In this document: piece after piece, positions 6,381 through 15,743 of the stretch
Numbering within the stretch: position 1 is the stretch's first letter
How the letters are laid out: each line of letters opens with the position of its first letter
Source: Peptococcaceae bacterium
Lineage (GTDB): Bacteria > Bacillota > Desulfotomaculia > Desulfotomaculales > Desulfocucumaceae
Direction: 5' to 3'
Assembly: GCA_023512435.1 (NCBI GenBank)
Contig: JAILZP010000027.1
Span: forward strand, 1 to 38,901
DNA length: 38,901 nucleotides
Translations under genes and position numbers: made by a program
The notes under the pieces: model-generated
Database searches by the model: none
Told to the model about the DNA's origin: nothing
Seen by the model: the letters and a program-made list of their open reading frames with translations, nothing else

Positions 6381-7976
6381 TTATTCCGAAACGGTACTGG
6401 GAAGCGGCCCCGCGGGGCCTGTTCCCGTCATGCGGGCGTAACGGGCCATCTCCTTTTTCCTGGTTTCCTCAACCTTCTTCTTGCTCAGGAAAAACAGCAG
6501 CGGAATGGTCATGAAGGCCATCAGGGCGCCCACCAGCATGGCGTCGCCTATGCCCTGCACCATGGCCTGCTTCTGCACCATCATGTTCATGTAGCCTAAG
6601 GCCGCGGAGTCGCCGGTTCCCGGCCCGAAGGCCGAAGACGCCACGGCGCTCAGCCGCCGGTAGGTGTCCACCGCCGCCGGGGAGGTCCAGCTTATCCCGT
6701 CCGCCATCCAGGCCGCATGGTGGGCCTGCCGGTCCATCATTATGTAGGTCATGTAGGCAATCCCCAGGGAGGCCGAGATCTGCCGGACCAGGTTGTTTAT
6801 TGCCGACGCCCGGCCCACCAGGGCCGGCGGAATGGTGTTCATGCCGGCGGTGGATATGGGCATCATGCACAGCCCCAGGCCCACGGCCCTGACCACCAGG
6901 ATGGCCTGGAGCTGGCGGAAGCTGGTGTCCAGGGAGATAAAGCTCAGCTTGTAGGTGAGGGCGCCGGCTATGACCAGCCCCGCCAGGCCCAGGGGGAGGG
7001 CCCCGATCTTGTCGAACAGCTTGCCGCTGATGGGCATCATGAATCCCATGGCCAGGGCCATGGGCATGAGCAGCAGGCCGGTCTGCATGGGGGTGAGGCC
7101 CTGGAGGCTCTGGCAGTACAGGGGAATCAGAAATATGGCGGCGAACATGGCGATGGAGGTCGATCCGATGGCCGCGATGCTGGCGGCGAACGCCCTGTTT
7201 TTAAAAAGCCTGATATCCAGCATGGGGTGCGGAACGTACAGCTCCCACAGGCCGAAGATCAGCAGGCAGAAGCCGGCCGCCACGAACAGGGTGATAATGT
7301 ACTGGGAGGTCCACCCCTTGTCCTGCCCCTGGCTTAAGGCCAGCAGGAGGCAGAAAAGCCCGGTGCAGCAAAGCGCGGCGCCGGGAACGTCAAACTTCAG
7401 GCCCTTTATTACCGGCGTTTCTTCGACAAAAATATAGGACAGGATGACTGCTATGACTCCCACCGGTATATTGATGGTGAATATGAGGTGCCAGCTGTAA
7501 TGGTCCACCAGGTAGCCGCCCAGGGTGGGGCCCACGGCCGGAGCCATGGTGGCGGCGATTCCCCACACCCCCATAGCCATGCCCATGTTGTGCCTGGGCA
7601 CCATTCTGAAGATGATGGACATGCTGAGCGGGATGAGCATTCCCCCGCCGATGGCCTGGACCACCCGGAAGGCAATCAGGGAGTTGTTGCTCCAGGCCGC
7701 CCCGCAAAGGGCGGACCCCACCGTGAAGGCCGCCAGGGAGTATATATATACTTTTTTATACCCGAACCTGTCCCCCAGGTAGCCCGTCACGGGCACCACC
7801 ACCCCTGAGGCGAGCAGGTAGGCGGTCATCACCCATTGTATTTCTTCCGGGTCGACGCCAAATATGGCCATCAGCCTGGGCAGGGCGACGTTGACTATGC
7901 TGCCGTCCAGGATGGACATAAAGGCCCCCAGCACCAGCACCAACAGCGCCGCCCAGGAAAAGGGACGGTCACTCAT
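6381..7976 (-). CDS. DHA2-family MFS drug efflux pump (EmrB/QacA type)
   Basis: This is a 531-residue proton-driven exporter of the 14-helix DHA2 family. TM1 carries the family motif LDGSIVNVALP (about residues 23-33), the loop between TM2 and TM3 carries GDRFGYKK (motif A), and TM5 carries the antiporter motif C as APAVGPTLGGY. The C-terminus is cytoplasmic and basic (FLSKKKVEETRKKE). It starts with ATG 7976 behind AGGTG. The upstream gene (7988-8644) encodes its membrane-fusion partner with only an 11-nt gap, matching the emrA-emrB layout. It is the last gene of an efflux operon that starts at about 14,330. Substrates cannot be told from sequence. Lipophilic drugs, uncouplers or toxic organic acids are typical of the family. 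Confidence 0.93.
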   Translation of the reverse strand: MSDRPFSWAALLVLVLGAFMSILDGSIVNVALPRLMAIFGVDPEEIQWVMTAYLLASGVVVPVTGYLGDRFGYKKVYIYSLAAFTVGSALCGAAWSNNSLIAFRVVQAIGGGMLIPLSMSIIFRMVPRHNMGMAMGVWGIAATMAPAVGPTLGGYLVDHYSWHLIFTINIPVGVIAVILSYIFVEETPVIKGLKFDVPGAALCCTGLFCLLLALSQGQDKGWTSQYIITLFVAAGFCLLIFGLWELYVPHPMLDIRLFKNRAFAASIAAIGSTSIAMFAAIFLIPLYCQSLQGLTPMQTGLLLMPMALAMGFMMPISGKLFDKIGALPLGLAGLVIAGALTYKLSFISLDTSFRQLQAILVVRAVGLGLCMMPISTAGMNTIPPALVGRASAINNLVRQISASLGIAYMTYIMMDRQAHHAAWMADGISWTSPAAVDTYRRLSAVASSAFGPGTGDSAALGYMNMMVQKQAMVQGIGDAMLVGALMAFMTIPLLFFLSKKKVEETRKKEMARYARMTGTGPAGPLPSTVSE

Positions 7977-7987
7977 CAGCCAAACAC

Positions 7988-8644
7988 CTACTTGATGTGA
8001 ATTTTTACATACACGTTGGTACCGTGGAGAAACTGGTGGCCCCTGAAGTCCTCAACCACGATCTTGACCGGGATTCTCTGCACCACCTTGGTGAAGTTGG
8101 CGGAAGTGTTGGCGGCCGGCAACAGCGAAAATGTCGACAGGGAAGCCTCCCCCACCTTTTCCACCCGGCCGTTGAATTTTTGCCCGGGTATGGCGTCCAC
8201 CCACACGTCCACCTTCTGTCCCGGCCTGACCCTGCTGAGCTTTGTTTCCTCCACGTTGGCGGTCACATAAAGGCTGTACGGGTCCACCATCATCAGCAGG
8301 GGCTGACCCGGGGCGGCGATTTCCCCGGCGCTGCCTATTTTCTTGATGATCACCCCGTCCTGCGGCGCCCTGACCACGGCCAGGTCGGGATTGGTCCCCG
8401 GCGCCAGCAGGGTGTCGTCCAGCCTGGCCAGCGCCTGGCCGGCCACCACCCTGTCACCCTCTTCCACGTTGACGCTGATTATCTTCCCCGTCACCTGGGG
8501 GCTTATCCTGACAACGGCGCCGTCCACCCTGGCGTCCTCGGTCCTCACGTAATAGGTGTTGTTGTACCAGTAGTAAAATGTAACGCCCAGAAGGGAAATA
8601 ACCATCAAGGCCAGGACGATAAAAATGTTCTTCTTCTGTTTCAC
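7988..8644 (-). CDS. Short EmrA/HlyD-type membrane-fusion protein
   Basis: 218 residues from GTG 8644 (GGGTGGG upstream). One N-terminal anchor helix (about residues 8-27) is followed by TEDARVDG, then a biotinyl/lipoyl-like half (VTGKIISVNVEEGDRV...GQALARLDD) that runs directly into the second half (VVRAPQDGVIIKK...GEIAAPGQPLLMMVD) and a beta-barrel. The long coiled-coil hairpin of Gram-negative EmrA, which reaches an outer-membrane channel, is absent: only about ten residues (TLLAPGTNPD) join the halves. This fits a compact adaptor of a cell without a TolC-type channel. It pairs with the downstream EmrB-like pump. A period-7 repeat array fills the space upstream, ending 17 nt before the start. 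Confidence 0.88.
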   Translation of the reverse strand: MKQKKNIFIVLALMVISLLGVTFYYWYNNTYYVRTEDARVDGAVVRISPQVTGKIISVNVEEGDRVVAGQALARLDDTLLAPGTNPDLAVVRAPQDGVIIKKIGSAGEIAAPGQPLLMMVDPYSLYVTANVEETKLSRVRPGQKVDVWVDAIPGQKFNGRVEKVGEASLSTFSLLPAANTSANFTKVVQRIPVKIVVEDFRGHQFLHGTNVYVKIHIK

Positions 8645-8661
8645 GGTTAACCCACCCTGTT

Positions 8662-8757
8662 TAGCTGCTAGCTTCTGGCTGCTAGCTTCTAGCTGATTTT
8701 TTAGCTGTTGGCTTCCAGTTACTAGCTGCCAGCTGCCAGCCGCTAGCAGCCAGTTAA
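8662..8757. repeat. Heptanucleotide array, TAGCTKC type
   Basis: Thirteen 7-bp units in two in-register blocks, separated by five T residues (8697-8701). The first units are TAGCTGC, TAGCTTC, TGGCTGC, TAGCTTC, TAGCTGA; the second block runs TAGCTGT, TGGCTTC, CAGTTAC, TAGCTGC, CAGCTGC, CAGCCGC, TAGCAGC, CAGTTAA. It fills the space between the adaptor stop (8771) and the next adaptor start (8644). Many units contain AGCT and can self-pair. Confidence 0.88.
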
Positions 8758-8770
8758 CGGAACGCCCGGC

Positions 8771-9865
8771 CTACCTTACGCTGACGGCCATTCCGTCCTC
8801 CAGCCTGGAGCTGCTGTAAACCACCAGTTCCTGGCCTTCGCTGAGGCCGTTCCCCACCACCACGTAATTGTCGCTTATTTTGTCAACCTGCACCGGAACC
8901 TTGGTCACCTTTCCCCCATCGTAGACAAACACCCGGTAGACGCCCATTTCCTCAACCAGCGCAGACTTGGGAACGACGAACCGCTTTGCCGGCTCCCCGC
9001 CGGTGTAGACCCGGGCGAACATTCCGGGCTTTATGGGCAGGCCGGCACCGGCCACCAGGAACTTCACCTGGTACCCCTTGGCCGCCGGGTCAAGGGTGTG
9101 AGATATGTTCCTGACTTCGGCCTCCAGCATCCTGTCCACCGGGTCCACCTTCACCGCCACTTTCTGCCCGACTTTGAGCGAATTGACTTTCCTCTCATCC
9201 ACATAGGCCACCACCACCACCCTGGACAGGTCGGCCACGAAAAAGACGGGTTTGCCGGGCGAACAGACCTCGCCCGGGTTGATCTGCCTGGCGGTGACCT
9301 CTCCGTCTATGGGAGAGGTGATCACGCTGTTGGAGTAGTTCGCCTCCGCGGACTGGAGGGCGGCCCTGGCCTGGGCAAGCTTGTGGGGAGCGGTTTCTTC
9401 GGCCTGGATCCTGGCCAGTTCGTAGGGAACGGCATACTTGTTGTCGAAGTCGGCCTTGGATAAAGCCCCGCTGTTGTACAGGGACAGGCCGCGGTTATAA
9501 TTTTCCTCCGCGGTTTCCAGGTCGATCCGGGCCTTTTTTACCGCGGCCTCGGCTTCGTCAACCGCGGCTCTCAGCTGGTCCCGCGCGGCCCCCACATCCG
9601 GCATGTCGATTCTCATCAGCGCCTGACCGGCTTTTACCCGGCTGCCTACATCCACCAAGACCTCCGCAACCTTCCCGCCCACCTTGGGGAAAATGGTGGC
9701 CGAGTCCAGGGCCTCGATTTTTCCCGTAATGTAATCGGCACCGGCAGGCGCGCCCGTACTCACTCTTTCAGTCACCACCCGCACCCCGGGATCTTTGCCG
9801 GCACAGCCTTGAACAAAAAAGAAGGCCAACGCCAGCAGCGCCGGAATCATCCTCCCCACCTTCAT
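8771..9865 (-). CDS. RND-type periplasmic adaptor lipoprotein (MFP 2)
   Basis: 364 residues from ATG 9865, chosen because AGGAGGGG lies just upstream; a longer frame to 9910 lacks such a site. The N-terminus is a lipoprotein signal (MIPALLALAFFFVQGC, lipobox VQGC), so the protein is anchored outside the membrane. It shows the adaptor order: barrel strand, lipoyl half (KVGGKVAEVLVDVGSRV), a coiled-coil hairpin rich in A/E/K (about residues 95-170), second lipoyl half (SPIDGEVTARQINPGEV), barrel and a membrane-proximal domain. It follows the RND pump gene after 95 nt. With the first adaptor gene upstream of the pump, this operon has two adaptors around one RND pump. Two adaptors could form a mixed ring or serve different partners. 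Confidence 0.88.
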   Translation of the reverse strand: MKVGRMIPALLALAFFFVQGCAGKDPGVRVVTERVSTGAPAGADYITGKIEALDSATIFPKVGGKVAEVLVDVGSRVKAGQALMRIDMPDVGAARDQLRAAVDEAEAAVKKARIDLETAEENYNRGLSLYNSGALSKADFDNKYAVPYELARIQAEETAPHKLAQARAALQSAEANYSNSVITSPIDGEVTARQINPGEVCSPGKPVFFVADLSRVVVVAYVDERKVNSLKVGQKVAVKVDPVDRMLEAEVRNISHTLDPAAKGYQVKFLVAGAGLPIKPGMFARVYTGGEPAKRFVVPKSALVEEMGVYRVFVYDGGKVTKVPVQVDKISDNYVVVGNGLSEGQELVVYSSSRLEDGMAVSVR

Positions 9866-9960
9866 AAGGTCCCCTCCTGACTGTGTGATCTCAATCCGCA
9901 CTTTCTTCAACCAAAGTTAAGTCTACGACCGGAAGATTAAACTGTCAACAGGCTGGCCGG

Positions 9961-12900
9961 TCAACCCCCGGCCTTCAGCTTCCAGGCCCGGTAGAGGTCC
10001 ACGGCCCTGCGGCCCAGGTCGTCAAAAATGGTGTACACCACCGGCACCACCACCAGGGTGAGGGCGGTGGAAACCAGCAGGCCCCCGATCACCACCGTGG
10101 CCATGGGCGCCTGAAGTTCCGTGCCTTCTCCCATGCCCAGAGCCAGGGGCAGCATGGCAAACATGGTGGTGAAGGCCGTCATCAGTATGGGCCTCAGCCT
10201 TACCGGCCCCGCCCGGACTATGGCCTCGTCCCGGGCCAGGCCCCCGCTTTTCAACTGCTTGATGTAGTCTATGAGCACGATGGCGTTGTTCACCACTATT
10301 CCGCACATCATGATCAGCCCGATAAAGGCGGGCACGCTGAAAGCCCTGCCGGTCAGCACCAGGCTCAAAACCACCCCGGTGACGGAGACGGGGATGGAGA
10401 ACATGATGGCAAAGGGATAGAGCAGGGATTCAAACTGCCCGGCCATGACCATGTAAACCAGCAGTATGGCCAGCACCAGGGCCGGCCCCAGGTCGCCGAA
10501 CGACTGCGCCATGTCCTGGCTCTGGCCTCCAATAACAAAGCTGTAGCCGGGCGGGAGCGGTATGGCGCCCAGTTTTTTCTCGATTTCCGCGATCACGCTG
10601 CCCAAGTCCCGCCCCGAGTAGTCCCCGTAAATATAGGCCACCCTGGAGTTGTCTGCCCTCTGCACGTTGCGGGGGCCCTCGCCCTCCACCATGTCCACCA
10701 CCTCGGCGATGGGAATCCTGGCCCCGTTCTGGCCCGTGAAACTCAGGCTCGTGACGGCATTGGCGTCCTTTTTCAACTCGGGATCAAGAATCAGCCTGAC
10801 ATCGGTCAGGGTCCCCCCCTGGTCCAGGGTGGTGACAACCTGGCCTTCGCCGGCGACCCTGATCACCTGCGCCAGCTGGGACGATGAGATACCGTAGTGG
10901 GCAAGCTTGTCGCGGTTGAAGCGCATTTGCAGCTCCGGCCTGCCGATGGACATGCTGTGGCCCACGTGGTGGGTGCCAGGCACTTCCTCCACAGCCTTTT
11001 TCATTTCTTCCGCCAGATTTCTCAGGGTATCCAGGTCGTTCCCCTTCAGGGTTATCTCAATAGCCCTGCCGGTGAAGGCCCTGCTGAGCATGGCCGTGCC
11101 GGAGCTGGCCGAAATCCTGACCGTGGCGCCTGGTATGCCCGCCGTCTTGCCCCTCAGTTCGTTCATCACCTCGTCCGTTGATCGCTTGCGGTCATCCTTC
11201 AGCCTTATGTTGAACTGGGCCCGGTCGCCCCCGCCCGACCCCATGGGGCCGCCCCCGCCGCCCACGCTGGTAATCACGGACTCCACCTCGGGGATCTGCA
11301 GAACCCTTTTCCGGATCTCTTCCGCCACCTTGCCGGTCTCCTCCAGGGTGGTGGCCACGGGCATTTCAATATTGACATTGATCTGTCCGGCATCCTGGGA
11401 AGGCATGAACTCGGTACCGATAAACCTCACCAGCCCCAGGCTGCCGAGGGTTACCAGGGCCGCCACGGCCACAACCTTGAGCCTCCTGTCAAGGGACCAC
11501 CTGAGCAACCGGCGGTAGCCCTCGTCCAGGCCGGCGTACCAGTCCTCGCTCTTCCTGAAGGCCCTGTTCCACCAGCTTTTTCCCTCGCCGAGACTTTCGG
11601 TCTTATGGAGAAACCGGGAGCAAATCAGGGGAACCAGGGTCAGGGCAACGAAGAGGGCGGCCAGCTGGGAAAAGGCCACGGTAAGGGCAAACTGCTTGAA
11701 CAACTGCCCGGCCAGGCCCCTTACAAATACCATGGGCAGGAAGACCACGGCCACCGTCAGGGCCGAGGCGGTAACGGCCATGCCCACCTCCCGGGTTCCC
11801 TCCTTGGCGGCTTCCTTTACCGGAAGGCCTTTCTGCCGGTGCCGGTAAATGCTCTCCAGCACCACTATGGAATAGTCCACCATGTGCCCCACGCCCAGGG
11901 AAAGGCCGGCCATGGACATCATGTTCAGGGTCATGTTGTTGAAATACATCAGGGCAAAGGCCGTGATTACCGCAAATGGAATGGAGGTGGCGATGACCAC
12001 GGTGGTGCGCAGGTTCCTCAAAAACACCAGGAGGACCAGTATCGCAAGGCCGCTTCCCAGGATTATGCTGCGGGTGATATCGTTGATGGAATCCTCCACC
12101 GTTTTGGACTGGTCAAAGCCGGTGGCAAACTCCAGATCGCCGGGAAGTTCCTTTTTCAATTTCTCCAATTCCCGCTTGACGCGGTTGGCCACGTCCACGG
12201 TGTTTGACCCGCTCTGCTTATTGATGGATATGTAGACGGCCGGCTTGTCGTTTAACAGGGCATAACTGGACACGGCGGCAAAGGTGTCCTCCACCTCGGC
12301 CAGTTCCCCCAGGCGGATGCTGCCTCCCCCGGGGAGCATCACCGGCAGCGATTTCAAGTCGTCCAACGAATTGTACCGGCCAAGGCCCCTGACCACGAAG
12401 TCCTTCCGGCCCCGGGGCAAAACCCCGCCGGACACGTCCACGTTCTCGCCCTGGAGGGTCTGGATCAGTTGGGTCACTGTCAGCCCGTACTGCTGCAGCC
12501 TGCCGGGGTCAAGCCGGACCTGGATCTCCCTGGTCAGCCCGCCGCCCACTGAAACCCCGGCAACCCCGGGCACCCTCTCCAGGGCCGGCTGGATGTTGTC
12601 CTCCACCATCCGCATCAGGGAATACTTGTCCCGGGGTCCCGAAACGGAGACCGACATGATGGGCATCATGGAAGTGTCGAACTTGTACACCGCCAGGTTC
12701 TCCACCGAGTCCGGCAGCCGTCGCTTGTACAGCTCAAGCCTCGCCCTGACGTCGGCCTGGGCGGTGTCCATATCGGTTCCCCAGGCAAACTGCACCCTTA
12801 CCTGGCAAGACCCCACCTGGCTGTTGGAGGTAATCTTCTCCACGTTGCTGATTGTTCCCACCGCGGCCTCGATCACCCGGGCCACGTCCTTTTCCACCTC

Positions 12901-13071
12901 TTCCGGGCCGGCCCCCGGATAGGAAGCCGAAACCGTCAGGGTGGGGTTGGTGATTTCCGGCAGCAGGTCGATGGACAAATAATTCAGGGCTGTGAACCCC
13001 AGCACCAGCAGGCCGATGATGACCATGACCATTGTTACCGGGCGTTCCACCGAGAAATCGGTAATCTTCAT
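9961..13071 (-). CDS. RND efflux pump (HAE1/AcrB-like, SwrC-type)
   Basis: 1036 residues, the usual length for an RND transporter. It has TM1 at about 12-30 (PVTMVMVIIGLLVLGF), two large extracytoplasmic loops with duplicated porter domains, and TM blocks at about 335-480 and 855-1010. The proton-relay position in TM4 reads GHMVDYSIVVLE. D399 is kept, but the second aspartate of the AcrB pair is tyrosine (Y400), and the TM10 site that is lysine in AcrB reads VVNNAIV. Single-Asp variants are known to me from Gram-positive relatives such as SwrC. The start codon overlaps the stop of the upstream adaptor (ATGA at 13068-13071), so the two are translationally coupled. No TolC-like gene is present in the window. 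Confidence 0.94.
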   Translation of the reverse strand: MKITDFSVERPVTMVMVIIGLLVLGFTALNYLSIDLLPEITNPTLTVSASYPGAGPEEVEKDVARVIEAAVGTISNVEKITSNSQVGSCQVRVQFAWGTDMDTAQADVRARLELYKRRLPDSVENLAVYKFDTSMMPIMSVSVSGPRDKYSLMRMVEDNIQPALERVPGVAGVSVGGGLTREIQVRLDPGRLQQYGLTVTQLIQTLQGENVDVSGGVLPRGRKDFVVRGLGRYNSLDDLKSLPVMLPGGGSIRLGELAEVEDTFAAVSSYALLNDKPAVYISINKQSGSNTVDVANRVKRELEKLKKELPGDLEFATGFDQSKTVEDSINDITRSIILGSGLAILVLLVFLRNLRTTVVIATSIPFAVITAFALMYFNNMTLNMMSMAGLSLGVGHMVDYSIVVLESIYRHRQKGLPVKEAAKEGTREVGMAVTASALTVAVVFLPMVFVRGLAGQLFKQFALTVAFSQLAALFVALTLVPLICSRFLHKTESLGEGKSWWNRAFRKSEDWYAGLDEGYRRLLRWSLDRRLKVVAVAALVTLGSLGLVRFIGTEFMPSQDAGQINVNIEMPVATTLEETGKVAEEIRKRVLQIPEVESVITSVGGGGGPMGSGGGDRAQFNIRLKDDRKRSTDEVMNELRGKTAGIPGATVRISASSGTAMLSRAFTGRAIEITLKGNDLDTLRNLAEEMKKAVEEVPGTHHVGHSMSIGRPELQMRFNRDKLAHYGISSSQLAQVIRVAGEGQVVTTLDQGGTLTDVRLILDPELKKDANAVTSLSFTGQNGARIPIAEVVDMVEGEGPRNVQRADNSRVAYIYGDYSGRDLGSVIAEIEKKLGAIPLPPGYSFVIGGQSQDMAQSFGDLGPALVLAILLVYMVMAGQFESLLYPFAIMFSIPVSVTGVVLSLVLTGRAFSVPAFIGLIMMCGIVVNNAIVLIDYIKQLKSGGLARDEAIVRAGPVRLRPILMTAFTTMFAMLPLALGMGEGTELQAPMATVVIGGLLVSTALTLVVVPVVYTIFDDLGRRAVDLYRAWKLKAGG

Positions 13072-14330
13072 CTGCCGCTACCTCCCCGGGTCCCGGCTGC
13101 TTCCGGGGCGTTGCCGGCCTTCTCTCCGGCCGGTTTTTCAGCGGCATTATCCGGTCCCTTCCCGGTTCCGGGCTTTTCCCCCTGGGACCCCCGCTTGCCG
13201 TCCTGGCTCACTCTCACCGCCATGCCGTCCACCAGGGACTGGTGGCCCACGGTAACCACCAGGTCGCCGGGTTTCAGTCCGCCCGCCGTCACCTCCACCC
13301 TGCCGTCCTGGACAATGCCTGTCTCCACCTTGCATTCCTTGGCCTTGCCGTCCCGCACGACAAAAACGTACTTGCCCTCGGGCCTGTTCACCACCGCGTC
13401 CGCCGGCACTACCAGGGCCTTTTTGCTTTCCCTGACGGCCACCCTCACCCTGGCGAACATGCCCTGCTTGATCTGACCGTCGGGATTGGGCAGATCAATC
13501 TCCACCGGGTAGCCTTTGGCAACCGAATCAACTGCGGGGCTCAAAGCGCCCACCGTCCCCGTGAATGGGGCGGTCCCCACGTCCGGGATGTCCACCTCCA
13601 CCTGCTGCCCCCTGGCCAGCCGGTTGATATGCTGGTCCCCCACAAATATCTTTATTTTCACGGTGCTTATATCCACCACGCCCACGGCCTGGGTGGCCGT
13701 GGTCACGTTTTGCCCCGCCTCCACATTGACGAAGGAAACCACCCCGTCCATGGGAGACCTGACCGTGGCCCCCTCCAGAAGGCTTTGCTGGTAGTTCAGG
13801 GAGGACTCGCTCCTGGCCACCGAAGCCTCATACTCTTCCGACATGGCCTGGTCGTACTTGAGGGCCGTTTCGTCATACTTGTCTTTTGAAACAGCCCCGG
13901 CTTCATACAGTTTTTTATAATTATCCAGCATGTTCCGGTAATACTCCCTGTTCTTCCGGGCCATCTCCAGCCTTGCCCTGTTCAGGGCCAGGTCGGCTTC
14001 CTGGGTCCGGACCTGGGCGGATAGTTCCGAGGTGTCCAGCTGGAACAGGACATCACCACGCTTCACCCGGTCCCCGATGCGCACCGCCACCGAGGCCACC
14101 CTTCCAGCCACCTTGGGAGCCAAGACCGCCGACTGAAGGGGCTGGACCTGGCCGTTAAAAAACTTAATCTCTTTTATGTCCGTCTCTTCCACCGGAGCGA
14201 CGGCCACGGACACCGCGTTTCCGCCCCGGGCGCCCTCACCCCCGGCGGACGCGCCTCCCCCGCCGCCGCAACCCGCTGACAAAGCCAGTAAAATTATAAG
14301 GGCTGTTAAAAGTACCGTCCTTGCTTTCAT
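13068..14330 (-). CDS. RND-type periplasmic adaptor lipoprotein (MFP 1)
   Basis: 420 residues from ATG 14330 (GGAGG 7 nt upstream); a longer frame exists but has no ribosome site. The signal peptide ends at lipobox LSAGC and is followed by a glycine run. The adaptor fold is complete: APKVAGRVASVAVRIGDRV (lipoyl half 1), coiled coil at about 115-190, SPMDGVVSFVNVEAGQNV (half 2), barrel and C-terminal domain. The final 40 residues are unusually rich in G, K, P and E and look disordered. It is the first gene of the efflux operon, overlapping the RND gene by 4 nt. A strong promoter lies about 185 nt upstream. Confidence 0.9.
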   Translation of the reverse strand: MKARTVLLTALIILLALSAGCGGGGGASAGGEGARGGNAVSVAVAPVEETDIKEIKFFNGQVQPLQSAVLAPKVAGRVASVAVRIGDRVKRGDVLFQLDTSELSAQVRTQEADLALNRARLEMARKNREYYRNMLDNYKKLYEAGAVSKDKYDETALKYDQAMSEEYEASVARSESSLNYQQSLLEGATVRSPMDGVVSFVNVEAGQNVTTATQAVGVVDISTVKIKIFVGDQHINRLARGQQVEVDIPDVGTAPFTGTVGALSPAVDSVAKGYPVEIDLPNPDGQIKQGMFARVRVAVRESKKALVVPADAVVNRPEGKYVFVVRDGKAKECKVETGIVQDGRVEVTAGGLKPGDLVVTVGHQSLVDGMAVRVSQDGKRGSQGEKPGTGKGPDNAAEKPAGEKAGNAPEAAGTRGGSGR

Positions 14331-14514
14331 AACCAGACCTCCAACACCGTTTGTGTCGAATTGCCCGCTTCCCGCGGGATACAGAACGCGAAAGCAAAAA
14401 AGGACACCAGGTTTCAAATCCCCGGCACCCCTCCTGCGGTTTTTCCATCTTTTGCCAAAGGCATTTCAAAGGCCCACTCCATATATTTTACCACATGAAA
14501 AGTTTGCTTAGTTA
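14331..14514 (-). other. Long 5' leader of the efflux operon
   Basis: About 180 nt lie between the promoter and the first start codon. The leader contains a short GC-rich inverted repeat (CCCGC/GCGGG at about 14365-14380) and no convincing ORF or known riboswitch. The 4+4 dyad CTTA/TAAG just after the -10 box (around 14508-14517) could be a repressor site. The remaining gap, 14,545-14,680, shows nothing I can name. Confidence 0.3.
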
Positions 14515-14544
14515 AGTATATGATTAATCCGGACAGGCTGTCAA
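14515..14544 (-). promoter_or_regulatory. Sigma-A promoter of the efflux operon
   Basis: On the minus strand TTGACA (14544-14539), 18 nt, TATACT (14520-14515). The -35 box is perfect, the -10 differs at one position, and the spacing is near ideal. It faces the adaptor gene at 14330. Confidence 0.75.
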
Positions 14545-14680
14545 TACATAGAAATTAACGAAAATTAAAAAAATCTTGCCCTCCCTTCAGCGCAGCCCGG
14601 AATTCAGAATAACAGCCCTGATCAATAATTGCGGCAGGCCAGATCGAAAAAGGCTTTGGGTGATCACAAACTCGGCCGGG

Positions 14681-15733
14681 CTAGCCTTCCAGTTCTTCCA
14701 GAATTGCCCGCCAGTCGCAATATTCCTCTATATTCTCAAGGGTTATCCTGATTCCTGCCTGATCACCCGGCGTTATGTGCCTGGTCACCTTGGAAAGTTT
14801 TTCGACGGTGGTATAGGTGTCATAATGCACCAGGATCACCGGTACGCCCTTTTCCTCGGCCCTGGCCAGCACCTTGACGTCCGGGTAAAGCCCCCCGGTC
14901 AGGATCAGCGCCGAAGTGCTGGTTTCCAGGGCGGCCAGCGCCAGGTCGGCCCTGTCTCCGCCCAGCACCACGGCCTTGTCGGTGGACCGCCGCAGGTACC
15001 TGATGGCGCCTTCCAGGGTCATGGCGCCCACCATGATATCCTCCACCAGCAGGTGCAACCGTTTGCGCCCGGCCAGGATCTCCCCGCCCAGCTCGTTGTA
15101 AAACTCCTCCACCGTGGGCGCCGCTATTTCGGGCCGCCTGGGAATCACGCCCAGGGTCCTGAACCCGCGGTCTTCCAGGATGGGGACGAAAACTCCCTTT
15201 GTCTTGGATAACATGGGCCAGGGAATGTTGTTGAACAGGTTGCCCACCAGGGGAACACCCCTGGCCAGCAGGTACTCGTTTAAAAACAGTGTCTGGTCCA
15301 CGCTGAAGTCGTTTTCTATTTTCACGGTGATCAGCACCCTGGCCCCGATTAACCGGGCCAGCGAAATGTCGTCCATGCCCCAGCTTTTGTATATGTAGGG
15401 CTTTACTGCGCCGTCTATAATTACAATGTCCGCGCCCCGGGCCACCCTCTGGTAGGAACCGACAACGGCTTCCGCCAACTCCTCCTTCCTGTCCCCTGAA
15501 AGGTATGACTGCCCGGCCCTGAAGGGCACTATGTCGCTGATCGGGTTTTCCAGGCCGAGGATTTCCTTCATCAGGACGGCGTCCTCGTCCTCCTGGCCGC
15601 TGGCCCGCATGGGAATTCCCACCGGCTTGAAATAGGAAACCTTTTTTCCTTCCTGCCGGAACTTCAGTGCCAGCCCCAGGGCCACCATGGTCTTGCCGCT
15701 GCCCGGATAACCGATGACATACAGGTTTTTCAT
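14681..15733 (-). CDS. BioD-like P-loop protein with DRTGG domain (phosphotransacetylase-associated family)
   Basis: 350 residues from ATG 15733, with GAGGTG six bases upstream; a GTG at 15742 overlaps that site and is less likely. The N-terminal domain has Walker A GYPGSGKT and IVIIDGA, like dethiobiotin synthetase. The C-terminal part (about 210-320) contains EDIMVGAMTLEGAIRYLRR and LILTGGLYPD, the look of a DRTGG domain. This BioD-DRTGG architecture is the regulatory N-terminal half of large phosphotransacetylases (COG0857), here without the catalytic Pta domain. Its stop-to-start linkage to the ADP-forming acyl-CoA synthetase (10-nt gap) suggests a regulatory or energy-sensing role in acyl-CoA/acetate metabolism. 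The precise reaction is unknown. Confidence 0.82.
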   Translation of the reverse strand: MKNLYVIGYPGSGKTMVALGLALKFRQEGKKVSYFKPVGIPMRASGQEDEDAVLMKEILGLENPISDIVPFRAGQSYLSGDRKEELAEAVVGSYQRVARGADIVIIDGAVKPYIYKSWGMDDISLARLIGARVLITVKIENDFSVDQTLFLNEYLLARGVPLVGNLFNNIPWPMLSKTKGVFVPILEDRGFRTLGVIPRRPEIAAPTVEEFYNELGGEILAGRKRLHLLVEDIMVGAMTLEGAIRYLRRSTDKAVVLGGDRADLALAALETSTSALILTGGLYPDVKVLARAEEKGVPVILVHYDTYTTVEKLSKVTRHITPGDQAGIRITLENIEEYCDWRAILEELEG

Positions 15734-15743
15734 TCTTTTCACC

